Shown here piece by piece: positions 11,694-16,969 of a stretch of DNA of 17,766 bases. The notes beneath the pieces are model-generated. The model was given only the letters and a program-made list of their open reading frames with translations, made no database searches and was not told the DNA's origin. Origin of the DNA: Candidatus Altarchaeota archaeon (GTDB lineage Archaea > SpSt-1190); NCBI GenBank assembly GCA_018221005.1, contig JAAOXW010000062.1:1-17766 (forward strand), given 5' to 3'. Both the position numbers and the translations under genes were made by a program. Within the stretch, counting starts at the first letter, position 1, and each line of letters starts with the position of its first letter.

Positions 11694-13892
11694 GTGACTG
11701 GTATTACTGCTCAAGAAGCCAAGAAACGGCTCGCCATATATGGGTCGAATACGATACAGAAAAAGGATGGCTTCCGAGCCATCAAAACCATTCTCAGTCA
11801 GTTCACAGACCCTCTGATTTTAGTTCTCTTGGCGGCAGCAGGAGCCAGTTACTTTCTCGGTGAGACCTTTGATGCGCTTCTGATTTTCAGTATAGTATTA
11901 GTTAATGGGTTCATTGGTTTCTTTCAAGAATTCAAAGCGGAGAAAGCACTTGAACAAATTAAAGATATGATTGAGACTCCGGTGAATGTATACCGGGATG
12001 AAGACCTCATTCAAGTGAATTCACAAGAATTGGTTCCGGGGGATTTGATAGTTTTAGAGGCGGGCGATAAAGTTCCAGCGGACGGGGTTATTCAAACAGG
12101 GGATGTTCATGTTGATGAATCTGCATTAACTGGAGAATCCGTTGCAGTGTTGAGGTCCATACACGAAGAAGTAACTATGGGAACAATTGTGACCCGGGGA
12201 AAATGTACTGTGTGGGTAACTGTAACGGGAATGAAAACAAAAATGGGGGGAATAGCAGAGATGGTTCAAGTTGACACTAAAACTCCTTTTCAGAAAAAAC
12301 TTGAAGTTTTGAGTGGAAATTTGGGAAAGTTAGTCCTCGCAATCTCAGTAATGGTGGGTTTAATCGGTGTTTTTGTGCTCAAAAAGGATATGTTGGAAAT
12401 GTTCCAACTTGCCGTAAGTTTGGGAGTTGCTGCAGTTCCTGAAGGTCTGCCAATTCTTGCCACAATGTGTTTAGCGATAGGGGTTCAGCGAATGGCAAAA
12501 AGAAACGCCGTTGTGAAAAAACTACCATCGGTTGAAGCACTCGGTTCAATTGACATTCTTTGTGTTGACAAAACAGGAACTATAACTGAAAACAAATTAA
12601 TGGTCAAAGAGTGGTGGGGGGGGTTGGAATCAATAAAAATCGCAGCTTCACTCACGTCTCAAGAAATAAAAGATCCGGTGGATATTGCACTTCGTAAATG
12701 GGCGGGTGAAAAAAACACAGAAGCGTTTACTCCTTTTCAATCTGAAACGATGGTGGCAGTTGCAGTTCACAAAGGAAAGACTTATGTGAAGGGCGCTCCA
12801 AAAGCAGTTTTGGTAAAGTGTAAAAATAAGAACGGTGTAATGGCACAAGTTGAAGAGATGGCACAAAAGGGTCTAAAAGTTTTAGCTTTTGCATCAGGTA
12901 CTGCATCCCACAATTTTGAATTTCATGGCTTGGTGGGTTTGTATGACCCCCCACGGAAAGGTGTTAAAAAAGCACTCAGAGAGGCAAAAAAGCTGGGTTT
13001 GGATATAAAAATGATTACGGGGGACCATCCAAAAACGGCACACACTATTGCAAAAGAGGCCGGGATTGATGGCAATGTTTTGACAGTTGAAGAACTAAAG
13101 ACAGCAGACGCCGAGACCATCGCCAATACGACCATTTTCGCGCGGGTTGCGCCAGAAGATAAATTAAAAATTGTAGAAGCATTACAAAAGCTTGGGCTCA
13201 AGGTCGCCATGACAGGGGATGGGGTGAATGACACACCCGCACTCAAAAAGGCCGACATAGGAATCTCTCTTGGTTCTGGAACAGAATTAGCTAGAGAAGT
13301 TTCTGACATAATTTTACTCGATGACAATTTAGATACAATTGTGAACGCGGTTCATGAAGGCCGAAATATCTTCAAGAATGTGAAGATGTCAACTATGTTT
13401 TCACTCAGCACCAATATATCTGAAGTCTTAGTAATAGTTGGAAGTCTGTTAACTGGGCATGTCATATTTAGACCGCTTCAGATTTTGTGGGTTAATTTAG
13501 TGACTGACAGTTTACCTGCCCTGGCATTCGCATATGATGATCATGACCAACTAGAAAAAAATAAAGAAATTTTGGAAAAGCGGGATTGGAAAAAAACGTT
13601 AATTATTGGAGGAATAATGGGCATGGTTTCATACCTAGCAAACATAATGATGGGCCCACTTCAAGCACTCAACATTCTCATCTACGGGGAGCTTGCATAC
13701 CAACCCATAATAAGGGCTAAATACGGTGTAAAACGGTTGTTTAACCCAAAGGCCATTCTCTTCTTAGCAGCAACAGTAATTGTACAAATTCTTGGAGTGG
13801 TTTATCTTGGCAAGGCCATTGGATTAGCATTACCGGGAATTGAATTACTTTGGGTTGCTGCAATGTCGGGCGTTCTTTATTTTGTCACCTAA
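11694..13892 (+). CDS. P-type cation ATPase, calcium-pump-like (type IIA)
   Basis: This is an ATP-driven cation pump of the plasma membrane, most like calcium (PMR1/SERCA-type) ATPases. Seen: an N-terminal cation-ATPase segment with the yGSN motif, helices M1-M2 (about 38-75), actuator TGES (146-149), M4 PEGLP (249-253), phosphorylation DKTGT (292-296), KGAP (366-369), hinge TGDGVND (507-513), and M5/M6 ion-site residues Asn574, Glu577, Asn601, Thr604 and Asp605. The M4 Glu and M6 Asn/Thr/Asp set matches the retained calcium site. At 732 residues it is shorter than the usual 850-900, mainly because the nucleotide-binding domain (about 300-420) is small and the last helices are compact. GTG at 11694 fits the promoter. 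The 3' end overlaps the convergent ttuA-like gene by 8 bases. Confidence 0.94.
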   Translation: MTGITAQEAKKRLAIYGSNTIQKKDGFRAIKTILSQFTDPLILVLLAAAGASYFLGETFDALLIFSIVLVNGFIGFFQEFKAEKALEQIKDMIETPVNVYRDEDLIQVNSQELVPGDLIVLEAGDKVPADGVIQTGDVHVDESALTGESVAVLRSIHEEVTMGTIVTRGKCTVWVTVTGMKTKMGGIAEMVQVDTKTPFQKKLEVLSGNLGKLVLAISVMVGLIGVFVLKKDMLEMFQLAVSLGVAAVPEGLPILATMCLAIGVQRMAKRNAVVKKLPSVEALGSIDILCVDKTGTITENKLMVKEWWGGLESIKIAASLTSQEIKDPVDIALRKWAGEKNTEAFTPFQSETMVAVAVHKGKTYVKGAPKAVLVKCKNKNGVMAQVEEMAQKGLKVLAFASGTASHNFEFHGLVGLYDPPRKGVKKALREAKKLGLDIKMITGDHPKTAHTIAKEAGIDGNVLTVEELKTADAETIANTTIFARVAPEDKLKIVEALQKLGLKVAMTGDGVNDTPALKKADIGISLGSGTELAREVSDIILLDDNLDTIVNAVHEGRNIFKNVKMSTMFSLSTNISEVLVIVGSLLTGHVIFRPLQILWVNLVTDSLPALAFAYDDHDQLEKNKEILEKRDWKKTLIIGGIMGMVSYLANIMMGPLQALNILIYGELAYQPIIRAKYGVKRLFNPKAILFLAATVIVQILGVVYLGKAIGLALPGIELLWVAAMSGVLYFVT

Positions 13893-14763
13893 GTCTTTCT
13901 TTTATTCGACAAAAACGACAAGAGTCAATTGCAGATGGATAACCACAGGAGTCGCAAGACTTGGGGGCAGTGGTCTCAGGAGTTCCACTTTTTCTTGTGA
14001 ATTTAACTAAGTGCTGTCGGAACCCAGGGGCAACTCTTTCCAGTTCCGCGACCCGAGTCTTGATGTCACCCTGTTTGTTTCCCCCCACATATTCACAATC
14101 CCCCTCAAAAAAGGGAATGTTGTTAGAAAGTGAATAAATTAACGATGCTTTTTCTGGAACGTGAAAATAAGGACGAATACGACCAACTGTTTTCTGCTCT
14201 TTCTTTGGCCAACTTACTGAAGCTGTTTTTGAAATGTATCTAAGGTCTCCTGATGAAATCCCCATTACTGCAAAAGATGCAAAATCGTCAAGGTTGTGTG
14301 CAGTCACAATGAAGTCAAAACCATTTTCAAATGCAAACTTATTGAAGAGATATCGCTTTGCGCTACCACAGAGGGAACAGGTGTTCGACCTAAACTCTTC
14401 TTGTTTTTCGTGAAAATCTTTGACAGTGAAACCATAATCATTGAGAGTTATGATGTTGAGCTTTAGTTTTCGTGCTTTCGCGAAGTCTTCGACTACCTTT
14501 TGTGAAGCATCAGAGTAAGTGGGAATTCCTAGGTTAAGGTAGAGCAATTCCATATTCAAGTCCCTCAGGGCCATGATGTGTGCAAGGCCCGTACTGTCCT
14601 TGCCACCTGAAACCGTCACCAATATTTTTTTCTCTTCAAGGCCCAACACTTTCCCAAGGACCTTATCCACCCTCTTTTCAATAAATTTACTGAGGTGGTC
14701 TACACAGAGCCTCTGCTCAGGATAAATGACCGCCTTCCTACAGAATCTGCATTTTATGGACAC
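13885..14763 (-). CDS. tRNA thiolation enzyme, TtuA/Ncs6/TtcA family
   Basis: This is a PP-loop tRNA 2-thiolase: it activates a uridine with ATP and adds sulfur. Seen: an N-terminal zinc finger (C5, C8, C20, H23), PP-loop SGGKDS (52-57), CSLCG with C129 and C132 plus C223 as the likely iron-sulfur or catalytic triad, the AHNLDD block (155-160), and a C-terminal zinc finger (C270, C273, C282, C285). The two zinc fingers and the C-x2-C plus C pattern are typical of TtuA (T54) and Ncs6 (U34). I cannot separate the two by eye. The GTG start at 14763 sits about 23 bases from an AT-rich TATA region shared with tRNA-Arg on the other strand. Confidence 0.9.
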   Translation of the reverse strand: MSIKCRFCRKAVIYPEQRLCVDHLSKFIEKRVDKVLGKVLGLEEKKILVTVSGGKDSTGLAHIMALRDLNMELLYLNLGIPTYSDASQKVVEDFAKARKLKLNIITLNDYGFTVKDFHEKQEEFRSNTCSLCGSAKRYLFNKFAFENGFDFIVTAHNLDDFASFAVMGISSGDLRYISKTASVSWPKKEQKTVGRIRPYFHVPEKASLIYSLSNNIPFFEGDCEYVGGNKQGDIKTRVAELERVAPGFRQHLVKFTRKSGTPETTAPKSCDSCGYPSAIDSCRFCRIKERLR

Positions 14764-14780
14764 AGAATAGGAAGTTCTTT

Positions 14781-14790
14781 TAATTTAAAA
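14781..14790. promoter_or_regulatory. shared TATA region of the ttuA-like gene and tRNA-Arg
   Basis: TAATTTAAAA lies about 23 bases from the minus-strand GTG at 14763. On the plus strand it predicts a tRNA-Arg precursor start near 14811. One AT-rich block therefore probably serves two divergent promoters. Confidence 0.5.
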
Positions 14791-14810
14791 ATGAAGGTTA
14801 ATTTAGCTGA

Positions 14811-14873
14811 TTACGCGCACGCATACCGGTGAGCTCAGGCGAACCGGTATACGCTGTCCACTGGCGCGTCAGT
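14811..14873 (+). ncRNA. structured leader of the tRNA-Arg precursor
   Basis: Two hairpins lie between the predicted start and the tRNA. One has arms ATACCGGT (14823-14830) and ACCGGTAT (14843-14850). The other has CCACTG (14858-14863) and CAGTGG (14870-14875), which overlaps the tRNA 5' end. The first resembles a hairpin in the tRNA-Ala leader in loop ends (GAG.T and CGA). Confidence 0.5.
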
Positions 14874-14948
14874 GGGTCGGTAGCACAACTTGGATAGTGC
14901 GGCAGGCTTCGGACTTGCAGGTTGGGGGTTCAAATCCCCCTCGGCCCG
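14874..14948 (+). tRNA. tRNA-Arg (anticodon TCG)
   Basis: The 75 bases form a cloverleaf: acceptor GGGTCGG with TCGGCCC, D stem GCAC with GTGC, anticodon stem GCAGG with CTTGC around CTTCGGA, T stem GGGGG with CCCCC around TTCAAAT, discriminator G. The anticodon TCG reads arginine CGA-type codons. CCA is not encoded. The transcript appears to carry a leader of about 62 bases. Confidence 0.94.
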
Positions 14949-14968
14949 TAGAAACTTTATCTTTGTCA

Positions 14969-15010
14969 AGCTTTTGGTACAGGTTTTGCACCTTGCGAGG
15001 TGGAAAAGCT
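14969..15010 (+). repeat. nested inverted repeat between converging tRNAs
   Basis: The outer arms are AGCTTTT (14969-14975) and AAAAGCT (15004-15010). Inside, TTTT-G-CACCT and AGGTG-G-AAAA enclose TGCG (14994-14997). It lies between the 3' ends of tRNA-Arg (plus) and the tRNA-Val(CAC) element (minus) and could end transcription in either direction. Confidence 0.55.
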
Positions 15011-15011
15011 G

Positions 15012-15034
15012 TGGGGCCACCCGGAGTCGATCCG
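15012..15034 (-). repeat. partial copy of the tRNA-Val(CAC) 3' end
   Basis: It repeats the acceptor 3' strand and T arm of the tRNA at 15099-15172, with the same single A-to-T change as the copy at 11403-11425. It carries the CAC gene's own bases (CCACCCGGAGTCGA), not those of the GAC gene. Confidence 0.7.
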
Positions 15035-15097
15035 AGATAAGGGGCTTCGCCCCTTCATGAACCCCCTGTCCATCCCGCGGGATGGACAATTTTGGTC
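15029..15097 (-). repeat. 69-base tRNA-linked palindromic element, copy 2
   Basis: It is identical to 11420-11488, including the GCGAAGC-type hairpin (15039-15055) and the perfect 22-base palindrome (15067-15088). It sits directly downstream of tRNA-Val(CAC). Here the 20-base hairpin unit is absent. Confidence 0.85.
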
Positions 15098-15098
15098 T

Positions 15099-15172
15099 TG
15101 GGGCCACCCGGAGTCGAACCGGGGACCTTTGCCATGTGAAGGCAACGTCATAACCAACTAGACCATGGCCCC
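15099..15172 (-). tRNA. tRNA-Val (anticodon CAC)
   Basis: The 74-base cloverleaf has acceptor GGGGCCA with TGGCCCC, anticodon stem TTGCC with GGCAA around TTCACAT, T stem CCCGG with CCGGG around TTCGACT, discriminator A. The anticodon CAC reads valine GUG. It is a paralogue of the tRNA at 11510-11583, differing in the anticodon, acceptor pair 7, the T loop and a few D-loop bases. CCA is not encoded. Confidence 0.95.
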
Positions 15173-15199
15173 ATTATTGAAGTTGATTGCCGTTATGAG

Positions 15200-15207
15200 T
15201 TTAAAAT
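15200..15207 (-). promoter_or_regulatory. TATA box of tRNA-Val(CAC)
   Basis: TTTAAA-type box on the minus strand just after the methyltransferase stop, placing the start near 15178, a few bases before the tRNA. This leader is much shorter than those of tRNA-Arg and tRNA-Ala. Confidence 0.5.
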
Positions 15208-15210
15208 ATT

Positions 15211-15876
15211 TCAGACAGGTTTGTAGATAAACAAATCAACGTAGTGCCCGGGCTTATCTGTTGATTCGCCGCCCATTCTAATAATGTGATGACGGTCAAA
15301 ACCCGCGTCACGTATTTCTTTTTCGAGAAAGGACTCAGGATAACGGAAGATAGTTCGTTCAACTCCAAAGGTGGTGCTTGTTCGCTGGTTGAAGTTCTCG
15401 TCAGCAACAGTACTGAGATAGATGAGTCCCCCTGGTTTGAGAACCCTGTAAAATTCTGAAAGAGACTTTCGAATACTCTCCGGCTGTAAATGTAAGAATA
15501 CATTTATGCAGTTTATGCCATCAAAACTTTCGTCGGTGTATGGGAGTTTTCGTATGTCCCCAATAGTGTAAATTCCCTGGGGGGCTTCCTCTTTTGCAAA
15601 ATTTAACAGACTCACGGATAAATCAATACCATGAACAGTTTCCACACCCAGATTCAGCAGGTTCTGGACATCTCTTCCAGAAGCACATCCAGCATCAAGT
15701 ACTGTCTTCTTTTCAGGGAGCAGGTTTGCAAAAACTTCTTGACAAGTATTAATTCGGGGGGAAGTATCATGGCCCCATTTTCTATGATAAGCTTCAGCAA
15801 TCTCCTGTTGTTGATAAACCCCAATAGTTGATGCTTCCAAAGCTTTATCTGAAAACTCAACAGGTAGTTCCTCCAT
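15211..15876 (-). CDS. class I SAM-dependent methyltransferase
   Basis: This is a Rossmann-fold methyltransferase that uses S-adenosylmethionine; the acceptor is unknown. Seen in 221 residues: motif I VLDAGCASGRD (59-69), the acidic residue ending strand 2 in GIDLS (83-87), GDIRKLPYTDESFDG (106-120), which binds adenine and follows strand 4, and the RVLKPGG turn (144-150). These place it in the UbiE/methyltransf_11 group, which often acts on small molecules or lipids. The ATG at 15876 lies 23-24 bases from a TATA-like box (15895-15904). It is divergent from the small membrane-protein pair, and the tRNA-Val(CAC) promoter lies just past its stop. Confidence 0.88.
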   Translation of the reverse strand: MEELPVEFSDKALEASTIGVYQQQEIAEAYHRKWGHDTSPRINTCQEVFANLLPEKKTVLDAGCASGRDVQNLLNLGVETVHGIDLSVSLLNFAKEEAPQGIYTIGDIRKLPYTDESFDGINCINVFLHLQPESIRKSLSEFYRVLKPGGLIYLSTVADENFNQRTSTTFGVERTIFRYPESFLEKEIRDAGFDRHHIIRMGGESTDKPGHYVDLFIYKPV

Positions 15877-15894
15877 AGAGTTGACCCTGTCGCA

Positions 15895-15904
15895 ATTTAT
15901 AATA
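15895..15904 (-). promoter_or_regulatory. TATA box of the methyltransferase gene
   Basis: ATTATAAATT on the minus strand, centred about 24 bases from the ATG at 15876, consistent with a leaderless transcript. Confidence 0.5.
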
Positions 15905-15920
15905 TTAACAACAAGAAAGG

Positions 15921-15928
15921 TTTATCTA
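15921..15928 (+). promoter_or_regulatory. TATA box of the small membrane-protein pair
   Basis: TTTATCTA is centred 24-25 bases before the ATG at 15949 and forms a divergent promoter pair with the methyltransferase box. Confidence 0.5.
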
Positions 15929-15948
15929 CAAACACAAAATCTCATATT

Positions 15949-16278
15949 ATGGTGGACCTCTACTGGGAAAAAGGCACTGCAGATGCGGTCCTAAGGTCAT
16001 TAAGTTTCATTCTCATATTGGAAGGAGTATTACTCTGGCTGTTCTCATACAATGATGCCGTCATCATTTTTACGGGATTCATGGTTTTTCTAGTTGGGGA
16101 CCTTGGACTCCTATTAGACAAATCTTCTTTTTGGGGCAATTTATTTGATAGAGATTTTCACAGGGCTCAGAAAGCTCAAAAGGTGCTTGAAAAAACCGGT
16201 GAAGGAGTTGTGGTTGAGGCCAAACTAAAGGCAAGTAAGAAAAAATCAAGTAAGCGGAAAAAGAAAAAGAAGAAATAG
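15949..16278 (+). CDS. small two-helix membrane protein with lysine-rich tail
   Basis: I do not recognise this family. The 109 residues hold two hydrophobic helices (about 17-34 and 36-56) and a hydrophilic region, ending in a Lys/Ser/Arg run (95-109) that should lie in the cytoplasm and could touch nucleic acid or acidic lipid. It aligns without gaps to the next gene: Glu25, Gly26, Phe47, Leu48, Gly50 and Gly53 coincide. The two are tandem paralogues in one transcript. ATG at 15949 fits the TATA spacing. Confidence 0.7.
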   Translation: MVDLYWEKGTADAVLRSLSFILILEGVLLWLFSYNDAVIIFTGFMVFLVGDLGLLLDKSSFWGNLFDRDFHRAQKAQKVLEKTGEGVVVEAKLKASKKKSSKRKKKKKK

Positions 16279-16298
16279 GGGTATTGAGTAAGTATTGA

Positions 16299-16622
16299 AT
16301 GTCCCCGGATTTGTGGAGAAGGAATTTTTTTGCGTTCATGATTCGGCTTCTTGGTATTACTTTGATGATTGAAGGCCTGGGTATTTTCATTATGTCCGGG
16401 TTTGAACCCCTTTTCATGCTCATGGCTGTTTTCCTCTTTCTCTCCGGCCAAGGTGGGTTTATGCTCCCCGGCACAGTGTCCTGGCACATGGTTTTTGACA
16501 CATATGAGAACAATAAAAATCGGAAGAACATACAGCGGAAGTTTGTAGAAGAGCGGCTTGAAAAGGTGATTCCCCGGGCACGTAAGAGGGCAAAAAGGTC
16601 CAAAAAGACCGGGCGAAAGTGA
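16299..16622 (+). CDS. small two-helix membrane protein, paralogue of the upstream gene
   Basis: This 107-residue protein has two hydrophobic helices (about 12-33 and 36-56) and a basic C-terminal tail (from about 73, densest at 92-107 with RARKRAKRSKK). It shares length, topology and fixed positions (Glu25, Gly26, Phe47, Leu48, Gly50, Gly53) with the protein 20 bases upstream. Function is unknown. The pair may form a heterodimer in the membrane; that is inference. No strong Shine-Dalgarno precedes the ATG. Confidence 0.68.
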   Translation: MSPDLWRRNFFAFMIRLLGITLMIEGLGIFIMSGFEPLFMLMAVFLFLSGQGGFMLPGTVSWHMVFDTYENNKNRKNIQRKFVEERLEKVIPRARKRAKRSKKTGRK

Positions 16623-16632
16623 AGAGAAATTG

Positions 16633-16640
16633 TTTAAAAG
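16633..16640 (+). promoter_or_regulatory. TATA box of tRNA-Ala
   Basis: TTTAAAAG lies just after the membrane-protein stop and places the precursor start near 16662, about 95 bases before the tRNA. Confidence 0.5.
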
Positions 16641-16661
16641 CATAAAATATGGATTAAGCGT

Positions 16662-16756
16662 ATGAGCTCAAGCCACTTCGGTGACTTGACCAAAATGAAG
16701 TATTCGGGTGAGTTGCGTACGAACCCGAATCCGTGATCAAACTTCGTAAAGTTTGA
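16662..16756 (+). ncRNA. structured leader of the tRNA-Ala precursor
   Basis: Three hairpins in a row: 16668-16689 (TCAAG, mismatch, CAC around TTCG), 16702-16730 (ATTCGGGT with ACCCGAAT), and 16737-16756 (TCAAACTT with AAGTTTGA around CGTA), which ends on the base before the tRNA. TTGACCAAAA (16686-16695) follows the first. There is no coding frame of note. Confidence 0.55.
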
Positions 16757-16829
16757 GGGCTGGTAGTTCAGCTGGTAGAGCGCTGGCTTTGCAAGTCAGA
16801 GGTCGGGGGTTCGACTCCCTCCCAGTCCA
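16757..16829 (+). tRNA. tRNA-Ala (anticodon TGC)
   Basis: The 73-base cloverleaf has acceptor GGGCTGG with CCAGTCC, including the G3:U70 wobble pair that identifies alanine tRNA. The anticodon stem CTGGC with GTCAG encloses TTTGCAA, and the T stem GGGGG with CCCTC encloses TTCGACT. Discriminator A. CCA is not encoded. Confidence 0.96.
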
Positions 16830-16938
16830 AGCTTTTTGTCCGCAGACAAAATGCGTAGCATGCCCGCAGGCACCTTGACCAAAAATATGCGGCCTGCCGT
16901 AGGCAGGCCCCGTGGTGTCGCTTCGTAAGCGACTTCGG
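16830..16938 (+). repeat. hairpin-rich trailer of tRNA-Ala
   Basis: Hairpins in series: TTTTGTC/GACAAAA around CGCA (16834-16851), TGCC/GGCA around CGCA (16861-16872), GGCCTGCC/GGCAGGCC around GTA (16891-16909), and GTCGCTT/AAGCGAC around CGT (16917-16933). CCTTGACCAAAA (16873-16884) follows the second and matches the tRNA-Val(GAC) trailer in the same sense. Confidence 0.65.
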
Positions 16939-16953
16939 GACTCTCCCAGTCCA
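16939..16953 (+). repeat. partial copy of the tRNA-Ala 3' end
   Basis: GACTCTCCCAGTCCA repeats the tRNA-Ala 3' end (GACTCCCTCCCAGTCCA) with two bases missing. It lies about 110 bases after the tRNA and just before the ABC ATPase gene. Confidence 0.55.
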
Positions 16954-16969
16954 TAAAAAGTCATAAAAG

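Noticed and set aside
11403..15172. A large integrated element bounded by the two tRNA-Val 3' ends (11.4-15.2 kb)
   Set aside because: Each tRNA has its own short copy within about 100 bases, the interior genes (P-ATPase, tRNA thiolase, tRNA-Arg) are ordinary chromosomal genes, and no integrase is present.
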